The notes under the pieces were generated by a model. It worked only from the letters and a program-made list of their open reading frames with translations. It did no database searches and was not told the DNA's origin. A DNA stretch of 64,000 bases from Ophiostoma sp. CBS 140.51. Taxonomy: Eukaryota > Ascomycota > Sordariomycetes > Ophiostomatales > Ophiostomataceae. Below are positions 22,687 through 34,149 of the stretch, piece by piece (within the stretch, counting starts at the first letter, position 1; each line of letters opens with the position of its first letter). Where the stretch lies: NCBI GenBank assembly GCA_029298735.1, contig JANSLP010000150.1:1-64000 (forward strand). The letters are read 5' to 3'. The translations under genes were made by a program, and so were the position numbers.

Positions 22687-25600
22687 CTCTTAGTCGCCGT
22701 GCCCTCCCTCTTCTCTTTCCCCCTTCTCTTCACGGCCTAAAGTGTAAGTGTATCTTACAGTTGCGAGTTCTTTGTTTTGCGGGGCTCATCCCCGCCTATT
22801 TCACTACTTCAGCTGCACGACGTTGGTCGGCTCCGTGTTTTGCGTTTCGTATTTATTTTTAATAAGAATATTGGACTGCCTGCCCCTCCCTCCTTGCTTC
22901 ATTATTTCGGCGAGGGGGAAATCTGTGTCGATCTAGATGTCCCATCTGCGATGCCTCGATGCCTCGATGCCTTTTAACAGCCAACGGGATATTCCGTACA
23001 TATCTGTACGTCTGCATCTCATATTCCATACCCAGCTTCGTTCATACCCCCATCATCTGTGCGGTATTTTACCCATTTCAAACTCTTTACGCTTTTTTAA
23101 CGCTTTTAACACACAACGCCGCAGGTACCTCTTCGGGAATGACTGCTTAGTCTCCCCTCCTTTTCCCTTCTCCCCCCTCCATTGGACATGTCTGTTGGCT
23201 TTAAAATCAAATAGGTAAAAAGTGAGCAACCAAAAAGGTAAAATAAAAAATAAAATAAAAAGGTTTGGTAGGACAGAACACATCAAACAACACAAACTGA
23301 GAAACTGAAGCCTAAAAGTTGCTTCCAGATTGTACGACGTCTGTTGTCTTGTACGCCGAGCCTTTTGGCACATCGCGACGAGTTCATTTCCTATTTGGGA
23401 AATATCTGTTAGTAAAAGGCAACCATTGGAGCCGTCGGACACGACGGTTGGCATTCATTGTGAGGCTATTTTCTCTTTTTCTACATCTTTCTTTCCCTTT
23501 ATTTCGTCTCTCCTATTCACTCAATCGCATCGCACGCCAGTTTGCCTGCCCGTTGGCTTTTCCCGTCGCCGGACCACAAACCCGGCACCGAACGGTTGGG
23601 AGTAGTTAAGATCTCAAACTAGTAGTGAGCGAGAGATGCAAGTGTGGAGGTGATCAATCCGTCCTAAGAAGTTGTCCTGGGATCGTTTAGTCCTCACCCT
23701 ATTATTTTGCTTTTGCCGTCCATTACGAATACTACGTTCGTGCGTGTGGATGCAGAGGATTTGGTTGTACAGCGACTCGCAATTTATGCGTGGCAGGGCG
23801 AAACAAATAGGGCAGCGGGCAACGGGCAACGGGCGTCCCGGAAGGATTTGTTGTTTGATTCCTCCTCATCTCCCTCGTGATCGATCCAACGGGGGTGTTT
23901 TCTGCCTTCTCTGCAGTGTACTAACATCTCTGCAACGGGCACAGTCTAGTTCCGGCGTAAGGCGAGGCCGTTTGTTGGCTTGTTCTCTTGTAATCTCGGC
24001 CATGGGACCGGACGTACACTGATGCGCCGCCGATGGGATGCACTGCACCGTCGTAGTGACTGATGACGGCCTACCTTGCAGGAGTTGATTGGATAGTAAA
24101 CGGATAGGCGCAAAACTACCAACCCAACAGCATGGCGCTAGATACTCAATACAATTGCTGCAACAGCAAGACGCCAAAACGATGCACGGTCTCCCTGCTC
24201 CAATGCACCGAACCCAATCAGGCACTTTTTTGTTCCTCTACTTTGACGATAGGTATCCCTACAAAATGCCCTCCAATTTCCACTGGTGGTGTGGGCAGCA
24301 CGCATTAACTACTGCACAGTAAGTAGCTGAGAAGGCTGCCTCAGTGTCTGTGCAGACCTTGTTTTCGTGTTTTCGAGATCCTTGACTTTTCGAAATCGGC
24401 GTTGCTTCCTTGCTTCCACCATGTTCCCCTTACGGCCTCAAGCGGCATCGTTAATTTTTTTCTCCATTTTATCATCTTTCCTTTTCTCTTTCGCCCTCTT
24501 TTACTTACACAGCACAGCCAGGTTTTGCTCCATTTCCCCTCCACCTCTTTCCCTTTCCCTCCATCCTCAGCTAGTCCAGGCCGAATGTCTCAGTTGATGG
24601 TGGTGTTTGTGCGCGGGTGGTTTCGTCTTGGCTGCTCTGCCATTTCCTCTTCCGGCATGCATTTTTGTCATTTTTTATCCCTTTCGGTAGTCACTTACTG
24701 CAATGACGGTCAGTGCTGGTCAGTCTTCTAGTCAATAATAGCCAGTCCAGACAGTGGTCCTTGCCGTCACTCCTCAGCTCATTTCTTCAGAGCCAGCCGC
24801 AACCGCCTTTCCTTCCCAAGGCGTTTGGCTGCCCATCCTCATCCCGGCAAATTGGCTCTCCCGGCAGAGAGCCACACCTCATTCGAAAAGAATACCAAGA
24901 TGAAAGGGTATCCTCAATGTGTTGCATATTAGTGCAACATCTGCAGGTGGTAGTATTATGTGCCTGGCCTGGCCTGGACCCCCGGATGAGTGTTTCCAAC
25001 CGGCTTTTCTTCTTTTGTTCTTTATTCTACTTTGCGCCCTTTCTTCTTTCACTCTTGCATTCGTCGACTACTCCAACTCGTACTCTGTCATGCACATGTA
25101 CTGTTACTATGTATGCAAAGTGCATTATCTCACTATCTTTGGCGTCTTGAAAATATCTAGGATACGATCGAGATGTTATCAATGTAATCGTATCTGCAGC
25201 TGCTTGTGGAAGCAAAATACCAAAGTACGAAATACATCACTCTATACTCAATGCATCCGTCAATCCTGACTTGTCAGGATGTTAGGTCGACTGGTGTTTG
25301 GAACCTGCCCATCCACCCTCCCTCCACCTGTCGATTGGTATTTCCACCAGCAGCACACTGTGGCCCCCGATGGCTGTTGGAAGGAGCTGAGAATTTCATT
25401 GAGATTGGGATGCGATTGGATCCAAAGGAAAGAGCTGGTCCACTCCCTTTTCCACACAACCCTCCCATGCTCGGCCCTCCACTTTCTCTTTCACATTATT
25501 TCCATTTCCATTTCCATCCCCCTAACCCACGAAGCCCATGCCATTCTGCTCCCTCCACTTTTCACTATGTTCGCCTCGTTCTGTTTGGCTCCAGTTGATG

Positions 25601-25810
25601 TCCGTCCTTTTCGTGAATGACGCCAGACGATGTTCCCGTGTCAGTTGATGGAGCTTTCACTGTTCGACGATGGATCATTGGACCCTGAACTGAAGCTCGT
25701 GTTACCCTGTACCTTGCACTTGTAACGGAGTATCTTTATTTGTATTTGTCCTCATGTTGTACTCGTACTTGAACCTCCGAGCGAATTCAATGTTTGACTG
25801 TCAGAAATAC

Positions 25811-25829
25811 TATGTATACAGTATACATA
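25811..25829. repeat. 19-bp inverted repeat
   Basis: TATGTATAC and its reverse complement are separated by a single A. The two arms are perfect. It is AT-rich and could be a chance palindrome, a cruciform or a protein-binding site; there is no neighbouring gene to assign it to. Confidence 0.5.
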
Positions 25830-27100
25830 CACCACTGATCCACTGCCCACCTGAGCCACTACACGCTTCGCAAGCACAACACGCGTAAGGGAAACCCCCC
25901 CATCAGAGGCGTCCAGCGGGCGCAGGCCGGCAGATTACCTCACGCATAAAAGAAAATGAAAAGGCTGCAGCTAAACTTACGACATGCGTGCACGACGACA
26001 CCAATGCACCGCCGGTCTTCGGTCATGGTTCATGGGCCATTGGCCGTGGACCTTGGACCTTGCACGCGTGTCAACAAAGACAAAAGAGTCGAGGGTGTTT
26101 CTTTCTGCTCATACTGGAGGTGTGTGCATCAACAAAGGAAGCAAAATTGACAAAAGGACCGTTTCTCACGTTCCTGCTCGTATTTTGGGGAGCATCATAA
26201 CCCCCGTGCAGCCGTTCGTAGCACCCCTCTCGAGCTTCGAGCCCTCCTTCGCCTCTCCCTCTGCCCTCTTGCCCGTCATCTCTGTCAGCACTCTCCCTCT
26301 CTCCTTCCCATTGAGCCTTGTACGAGAGAGGACGGAGTACCTTTGCGATTGGCGAACGGAGGCTGCCGCGTTCTTTTCTGAGAACGGGTTTCCACAGCCA
26401 CGTTCAGTGTGCCAATGCTGCTTCTTGCCCCCCCCCCCGAACTTCTAACCGGTTTTGCCCCAATTTCCCCTTTCTTTTCGATCTGAAAACGGCGTTCGCG
26501 TGCAATCTTGGACAGATTAGCCCACGCACCGGGCAGCCGGGTCCACTTTTCGATGTGGGTGGCTCTTGCTCAACACAGTATTCTTTTGTTTCGAGCCTTT
26601 TCCCTTTTGCTCTTTCTTTTTCTCTCTTGCTTTCTCTTTGGCCATGGATTGCAAGTAACCCCACAGCCCTTCTTACAGCAAAAGTACATTGTAACGTGTA
26701 CTTTCCTTTCCACCCCTGGGAATGGCGAATCTGTGCGACTACGCCCCTTCCCTCAGTTAGGTGCCTCGTGTGGCCCTGTATCCTGTGCCTTGTGCCTTGC
26801 GTCGTACAACAAACTAGAACGACTCCTTGTTTTTCGATTGCGAACCGATGAACCGATAGAGTTCTGGGCGCACAAAAGAACTGAGAGAACTGTTAAACAG
26901 ACAATCTTCAAATTCCCAGGTCTCTCTTTCTCTTTCCTGTGCTTGCGTTTAATCCGTCCCGGACAGGGGTTGCTGGAGAGTGGGTCATTCTGGCCTTTTT
27001 GCAGTCGCCTCGTTTTTTCCCTTTTTCTTCTTTTTTGCATTCTTTTCCCCTTCTTTTTCTGTTCTTGCAGGGATCCTTGTCCCAGGGCCCTGTCATATCG

Positions 27101-29000
27101 ACCAAAGAAAATAAATAAAAATAATAAGCAATAAATCAAAGTCACAAAAGTCACACACACATCTGCTAGCACTGCAACGCCAGGAGAGCGAAAAATGCCA
27201 TATTGAGGACGACGCCTAGAAGCACAAAGTACCATTTTTCATCTCAAATAGGAGCCCAGGCCAAGCCGAGCAGTCCAAAAACCAAAATGTTCAAAAGTCG
27301 CCTGTGAAAAGCGGAATCGTGTCAGAAAGGCGACAGACGTGTGTTGCCATGTGGTTTTTTGTGGATTGCCGGGAACCTGGAGGCGACCTTTTCTGTGGGG
27401 ACTCGTAGTATTAATATTTTATTTTAAATTCTTCGGTACCGGAATGTTGCTTTCGCAGCCAATATCGCATGCAAGATACAACGGCGATTTTTTATGTCGA
27501 TGTGACCGACTAGGTCATTCTTTGTCCTTTGTACCGTTTCCTCGTATTTCGCAGAAAGAAATACCTGTACGTACATCAATCCTCGTACGGCCATCGCGGA
27601 CTCGCCTGACCGAGGCGACAGTCACGCTCTTGGCACGCTTCTGGTCTTCCTCTTTCTGTGTGTTTGTTGGTATTCCTAGTGATGAGGCGAAGGAGAAGAA
27701 TAGAAAGTACACAACGAAGGTGAGTAACGTCGTCACAAGACAAAATTGACTCTTCCCAGTGGGCTGAAAGGGCAGGCAATGGCAACGAATGGGTAGGGAT
27801 AATTTCAAGACACGAAATGGAGACCACAGCGGAGAGAGCTTGATGAAGACAGATCTAATTGGCAGGAGTTGCCAGTATGTCTAGGAGATTCTGGAGAGAG
27901 CGGTCGGAGAGAGCTGGCGGTGACGTATATGTTTGGTTTGTGGCGGACGAAAATAATGGCACGAGTGCCAAAGCAGCTTAGGAGGGGACCCAGCCTCGCC
28001 AGCTTGGAGACGCTTTGCAGAGATGCAAAGCAAAAGGAGACCAATCCCAGGAATGAAGAAGCGAAGACCGGAGATCGGACCTGAGCGAAGCTGGAGAGAG
28101 AGAGGCCACTGGACGGACGACAGAAGAAAAAAGGGGTTCCTCTTGCCTCAACTCTGCAGCAGCAACACGTCTCTTGCTTGTCATTCGCTCTTACCCTCAT
28201 GTAGAAACAGGGAGACTATGGAGATGGAGAGGCAAGAGCGAGTTGGTCCTGCAGTAGTGCACAGCGCTCTTTGGGCACAGTGGCAGAGTGGCTACTGGAA
28301 AAAGAAACAAACAGCAGAGTGAGATCCCAAACAACAGACGACAGGCAACATGCACCAAAAATGACAAAAAGTGGTCGCCGAAGCCCGTCGTAGTGTACGG
28401 CCAGGCATCGGAGCCGATCGAAATAGGGAATCCTTACGTCGCCGGCCGCGAGTGTGTGTGTGCGTTTTGTTGGTATTGGTGTGTGTGGCGCACAGAGATT
28501 CGTCACCCAAAACCACACCAAAAACGCACCAAATCGCCTAAAGACACCGAAAAAGACACAAGAACACCGACGACAATTTGCCCTCATCCGGCCTGGTGTG
28601 GTGTGCTGGGCAGTGCCCCCTTTTTGTGGTGAATTCTCATCGCTTTTCTTTGTTCTCCTGCTGGACAACCTAATAGTGCCGCCTCGGTGTGTCTCAGTTG
28701 GTCTGCTGCCCGTAGTGGTGGTGGTGTAGTGTGATTTATTACCTGAACTCTGTAACAGTGGACACTTTCGGGGCTCCGGGGCCACCGCCGCCAGGCCACA
28801 GACAGTTACTTGTCCGTGCTCTAGCGGACAAAACCCGCTGTATTCCCTAATTTCTCCAAGTGCCTCATTCACTCAGAGAAAATAACAGACGTCACCGCGT
28901 CGTTTCCCCCTACTGTCCCTCGGTCGCCGGAATACGCGGTGGGCACAGCCGCGAGCGCGGGATGTGAGTGGGCGCCTCCTTTCTAGGCCTCTTTTTTTTT
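27101..29000. other. Gene gap, part 3 (local reversal of strand bias)
   Basis: Within a pyrimidine-rich neighbourhood, bases 27,830-28,130 are clearly purine-rich on the plus strand. That suggests the leader of a minus-strand transcript. Downstream of it on the minus strand are a short ATG exon candidate (27575-27594), a good GTACGT donor, a consensus CTGAC branch point with a CACAG acceptor (27302-27303) and two hydrophobic segments read in one frame down to 27166. A single TGA (27244-27246) splits them. An AT-rich 3' flank follows at 27,100-27,160. I treat this as a candidate gene, described under findings, and do not call it as a CDS. Confidence 0.35.
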
Positions 29001-30072
29001 CTCTTTGGTTTCCCTTTCCCTTATTCTCGCCGACCGGCCGGTGTGTGTGTGGGCGGTGGCTAAAACATTCTTCTTTTCAGCTCGAGGCAGCCCACGCTTG
29101 CGGGCACTACAGGCGCCATGAGCGCTATAAACACAACGACCGCTGTGTATATACGCTCCGAGAGAGCGAGCCCTCCTTGCAAAAAAGTCCCCCGAAGCCA
29201 CCCTCGGCCCCTAAAAGCCCTAACAAAATAAAGAAATACTTGCGCAAGTAAGAAAGAGTACGAGTAAAAAGGCCAGCTGTCCAGGTGACTTGCAGAACTG
29301 TGCCCAGTTGTATGTGCTCTGTTGTTGCTGGAACTTGCGTGTGTTGTGGTTTCTTCTTACAACAGACTCCCCGGAGGCTAACGGCAAAAACAACAGCTTC
29401 AACGGGCCAACACAACGGCCGCTGTTTCCATATTCGGGAACTGGAGCCGTAACCCTGGCCGGCAGTTGTTCTCCGACAGATTCTGCGCCTCAGACTGTGC
29501 TGTTAATACGGATGGCCTTATTCGGTCGTCCCTGGGCCGGCCTTCCGCTGCCGCTTTTTTTTTGTCTTTAGGCATCGCTGTCTCTTGCCACTCGCAAGGC
29601 TGGCATTCTTTTTTAATGACGTGGGCCAAAGTGTACTTGTACTGCTTTCATTTGCTTGCCAGTTGGTACTTGCACATTTCTGTCGTGTGTTTGAAGGCTG
29701 CCTGATAATGAATTGTTCTGTTTTTGAATTTGTTAGATATGTTACATGGCTGTGCTGTTGTTGAGGCCTGATGAGAAAAAGAGCCAATTGCCGTCATAGA
29801 AGGCGAACATGTATGTAGCAGAAGAAGAATATTGACGTCGTTCCCTTTGTAAGAGACGTTGTCTCGCACGAGTACTTGTATTTTCTGCGTGTACTTTGTT
29901 ATCGGAGGTACATAAAAAATCGAGTCGAAGATATTTCCGCATTTAGCTTAGCGCGGCTACTTCTTCCCTTTTAAACGACCCAGAGAGTAGGGTCCCAGCC
30001 TGCCGGTGCAGACAAGAAAAAGTGCCAGGGGAGGGTGTGCAGTGGGAAAGGTTCCGCGCTCATTGTTTTTGC

Positions 30073-30099
30073 CGGCCTTGTCGGCCTTGTCGGCCTTGT
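30073..30099. repeat. Three tandem copies of a 9-bp unit
   Basis: CGGCCTTGT is repeated three times without mismatch. It lies in noncoding DNA upstream of SOK1. No function can be assigned. Confidence 0.8.
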
Positions 30100-32604
30100 C
30101 CTTTTTCTCTGTATATGTTCTTTTCTCTTTATGTCGCAATTGCTTCTTTTCTCATTTGTTCATTTGTCTGCGGCTGGCATGCAATAGCACAACTGCCAAT
30201 GCCGGCCCAGACCCCATTGGCAATATATTGCGGCAGGCTATGGGCTCTATGGACTACTTTTTATTATGGACTGCAAACTACGCAGGGAATGTGCTGGTCT
30301 GCAACTAGGGACTTGGAGAGAACAAAAGACAAAGCAATGGAAGGGGGTGCGCGGCTGTACTGTGTAAGGGGGGCGTGTCGCTAACTTGGCTGTTATGTGT
30401 GTAAGTGTGAGTAGGCACATTTTGGTCGTTTTGGCGTGGGTTTTGCAAGGGGAAAAGGCAGAAAGGGGGGGCGTGTCGTTTGGGGTTTTCCAATTTTCAG
30501 CACGTCGTAGTCATGGATGGAATGGGCCAAAAAAAAATTGAACGTCGTGTTGGTGGTGTCTCCTGCGTTTTGGTCGTGGTGGTGTGGGTTGCAACTTCCC
30601 CCTACTAACACTAAACAGCGTGCAGCAATAGCCTGCCGTACCTGAAAGTTGGCGTTTTGGTGCCGGTTTCTCTTTCTTTCTTCTTTTCTCGTTTTCCTTT
30701 TTCTTTTGAGGCCATATTTGGTCGTTTTTTTTCTTTTCTTCTTTTCTTCTTCTCTCTTCTACGCTCCTGCCGGCTAAGCGCCTCCTTCCTCTTACACTTG
30801 CCGTAGTTTTGTGTCCAATTGGTATCAGCACGCCGGTTCTTGGGCTGCTCCTTCTCTTTGCCCCCATCCATCCCTCACTCGCTCTTTCCTTTCACATTCT
30901 CACGTTTTTTGCCCGTAGTGCCTCGCCCGGAGCCGTAGTCTGGTTTGGTTTTGTCTGGTACATTATGGTGTGGTGCAAAAGTTTTGTGCCTGTGTATGCT
31001 CGTACCTTCTTTTCCTGTGTCATACTTTTTGCCTCATTGACCTTGACAAAGCATCAGGAACAACAGACTCCTGAAGATAGCCAGATACAAGCCAACAACC
31101 AACAACGACCATCAGCAACCATCGACCACGAAAAGCGAAAAGCGAAAGCGAAAAGCATCCCCCGGTCCCGAATCGCCTCCTCCGCCTTCCTGCGTCCGCC
31201 GATTACGTTACTGGCCAGGCCCGGGCCAATTTAATAAATAATACCCCGGCGATGCACAGGCATCTTCTCCCTTTTTCATCTCGTCTTGGCTGTTTCTGAT
31301 TCTCTTTTCTTTTGTTGTCTTCTCTCTGTCCTCGCCTTGCCTTATTCTGCTCCTGGCATTCTTCCATTCTTCATTCGATCTACAGCATCGACTCCAACTT
31401 CGACTCCAACTTCGACACCAACTACTCAACGACTGACGTCTATCATTCTGTCCTCGCCGAACAACACCCCCTTCATCTAGATCCAATCCACCCCCTTTTC
31501 CCTTTCCGATTTCCACCATCGCCTTTTCCCCTGCGCTGTCTCTAATTAACGACCGCGCCCTTTCCCTCCACCATTTGGCCATTTAGCTCCACGAAAAGAA
31601 AGCGAAAGCCTGCGGCGCCAAAAATCAAGCAAGGTCCTTTCCCCCTACGGCATATTCAAAGCCATACCATACCCTCCCGTCAGAAAGGCAAAGCCAACGA
31701 AACTTAAAGACGACAAGTCCCCATCTCGCTGGACCGCTCCATCTGAGTTCCCTCACGTCTTACGCCTATCCGTTTATTCCTTGCGTTCTGGAACAATCGG
31801 CCTACCCGCTCCCTGTTTTAATCACCACCCCCCCTGGTCACTCACTCCTTCCTGTCCCTCGTTCGCAAAAAGGCTCGAGCTCTTTTTTCCCTCTGCCTTT
31901 TTCGAGTGTACCACGCATTTTGGTCTTTTTCTCTTTTTGAGGGCCCGTCCTTTTCGTCTTTCATTCCTTCCTTTTCAGCATCCTCCTGGCTCCCCTGTCT
32001 GCCGGTTCGTCTCATGTGGTAGATTTCTTCCTCCTGCTTCTTCTTTTCCTTTTCTTTTCCTTTTATTTTACTTTTCCCTTTTCTCCTTTTCCTTTCTTCT
32101 CTTTCTTTTCTCTTCATACCCAATCCTTCACACACTTTACACGCCTCACACCTCAACAGTCAGTCGTTTCCGGTCTTCGCTTCTTTGAACTCGCCCTTAC
32201 CGTCAGACTTATCGATCGGCATCTTCTCTTACTCGTCGCCTCGATTATCGAATCTCGCCAGATCTGCTGCCCACTTCGTACTTTTGTCTCGCCATTCTCC
32301 TTCTCTTTCAATCCTCTCTCTCTTCTACGCAGATTCTCACGGTACCGCCCCTTTGTTACGACCAAACGATCGACGGCACGCCCCTCTCCTCGCAAATAGC
32401 GATCCAGCAGTTCACCAGTCCCGACGTCTCACTTGTTGACCTAATTTTTGGGCCGCTTCTCCTTGCCCACACTCCGCACCGACGCACATTCCAAGCACTT
32501 TTGACACCCACTATTCTATCTCGCCGCATTCGTAGCCGCCAGGTGTCTCATCTGAAAGCAGAAAACAGCAACAAGTCAACAATCTCGACTAGTTTACAGT
32601 ACAG

Positions 32605-32663
32605 GTAAGATCCGTCCCACCCAGCACTCAAGTAGCTGACTCGCTGTTGTCTACGGATTACAG
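32605..32663 (+). other. Predicted 5'-leader intron of SOK1
   Basis: This 59-nt interval has a GTAAGA donor after ACAG, a GCTGAC branch point at 32635-32640 and a TTACAG acceptor. All three match introns in the confirmed genes of this window. It lies about 1.5 kb upstream of the SOK1 ATG on the same strand, so it most likely splices within the SOK1 5' leader. It might instead belong to a separate noncoding transcript. Confidence 0.5.
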
Positions 32664-34149
32664 TGAGGTTACTCAATTCGACAACGCAGGGCTCAGAGCG
32701 AAGGCCAAAGCCAATCCAGAGGCAATCCAGATCAAAGCCAGCACACACATCTCAGACCGCCCCTTCTACATACGCGCACACGCACACACATTCCCTATTT
32801 CCTTTTTCGTTTACTTTTTTTGTGTTTCCCCTGCGCTCCTTTCCCCTCTTCTCCACCCACTCGGCCACTGTCTTCTTGTGTTTCCGCACAGCGCTGCATC
32901 ACCGCAGGACAGCAGGACAGGGCGCGTTGCTTTTTGTTGGTCTTTGGTCTCGACACAGCAAACGTTGTTCGTCATATCCGCAGATCGGGAAGCCATAGAC
33001 AGCACAGCACGTCCCTCATGCACTCTGCCGTTCGCCGTCCGGAACCGTTTGGAGGACATTCTTTTGTGTAAAGTGGGAGCAAAAAAGAGCACAGAAAACG
33101 CATACACACAATACATCAGCAAGGGCAAGAGCAACAGCAAACGGCCGCCGGTCGTTCTTTCCCTGCCCGTCTCCATCTGTCTCCATTCACTGCATCACTC
33201 CTTCCTCCTTCGCGCACTTTGTTCGCCTGCCACCGCCTTATGCACCCAGACAACTCTTTCAATGTTCTCCGTCTCTTCCCTCGTCGTCCTGTCGCCGTGT
33301 TTTTATTCCGGCCTCCCTTCTTCTTCCCTTCTCTTCTCCCCTTTCCTCTCTCCCCAGCTTTATTTTTCTGTTCCTCTTTGTATTGTTATGCTACATGCTT
33401 ATCCTGCACTCCCTTCAAACCTCACAAAACACCCCCAATCGTCCGCCTTCGCCCCGTCTCCTCTTGTTAGGCTCGACTGCCGGCTCCTTTCTTTTCTTCT
33501 AGCCTTTCTCTCCATTTGCCTCTTTTTCACGTTTCCTCTCCCGACGTCGTCCAGCGTGTTCTGGCCTTGTCCGACCTTGTTCCACCACCCCTCTCCCTCC
33601 ACTCCCCCCCCCGTTCTTCTTTACTTAGTACTCACCCTCGCCTCGCCTCGTTTTTTGGCTCTCTGATCCCTGCCGCTCTGAGACCCTCGCCAGACAAAGA
33701 CGCCTTCTCTGCGCAGAGACATATGCTGACTGAACTCACAGCTCCACCCTGTAAACCCAGCTATTCCTCTCTTTATTTCAAGCTCCCCCCAGCTTTCAGC
33801 TTGGACGCTTCGCTTCTATCTCATTTCATTTCCCTCCCAGCCCTTGCTTGCCTACCTTCGTTCCCTTTTCTATCTTCTCTTTATCTCTTTCCCGTTCTCG
33901 ATCTCCTGATCGCATCGCTCCTTCGTCCTCACTTCGTCACCTTCCTCCTTTCCTACAACTACCTTTCGAAAAGCCTTTCGCCGCTTCCCTACAACAGCAG
34001 CCGGGCAGGCCTGGTCCATCTACTCTTACTGGCCTAAAAAGGAAGGAGCCGAGTCCAACGGGACTTTTTTTAACAACACCACGGCGGAAAGAACGACACA
34101 ACAACACAACTTTCTTCTCGCACCATACTACCTCGCAACACCCGCAACA

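Larger units (their letters stand above)
19001..27100. other. Gene gap, part 2 (pyrimidine-rich on plus strand)
   Basis: This stretch is dominated by C/T-rich tracts on the plus strand, with scattered T-rich runs. The apparent long frames here encode Phe/Leu/Ser/Pro-rich peptides, as expected from composition alone. It contains a hexanucleotide-like CTGTTG array at 19841-19866, a TCTG/TTTG array at 22660-22686 and two short perfect palindromes (19285-19298 and 25811-25829). I see no gene that I can support. The composition resembles the leaders upstream of genes in this window, so noncoding transcription on the plus strand is possible. Confidence 0.4.
29001..34149. other. Gene gap, part 4: long leader and promoter region of SOK1
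   Basis: Pyrimidine bias on the plus strand increases towards the SOK1 ATG. The densest C/T tract is about 32,026-32,120. A consensus intron at 32605-32663 indicates that at least the last 1.5 kb is transcribed leader. Open frames here are composed largely of Leu, Ser, Phe and Pro, as expected from the base composition, and none resembles a known family. A 9-bp tandem triplet is at 30073-30099. The promoter proper cannot be located from sequence. Confidence 0.45.

Noticed and set aside
25590..25700. Possible C/D-box snoRNA (TGATGT and TGATGG followed by CTGA)
   Set aside because: No flanking terminal stem and poor box spacing; such short motifs occur by chance.
26753..27235. A 160-codon minus-strand frame overlapping the microprotein candidate
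   Set aside because: Its Lys/Arg-rich centre is the complement of a T/C tract, and no splice or start evidence favours it over the other frame.
28268..28330. A tRNA A-box-like sequence, GTGGCAGAGTGG
   Set aside because: No B-box of the GGTTCGAATCC type follows at tRNA distance, and the acceptor stem does not pair.
28216..28872. A 218-codon minus-strand frame
   Set aside because: Low-quality composition, no motif, and it overlaps other frames of comparable length in a region where leader sequence is more likely.
13880..34149. The gap as a RIP-mutated transposon graveyard
   Set aside because: The sequence is not uniformly AT-rich, shows no repeated blocks and contains no decayed reverse transcriptase or transposase frames that I can see. 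A computed RIP index would settle it.
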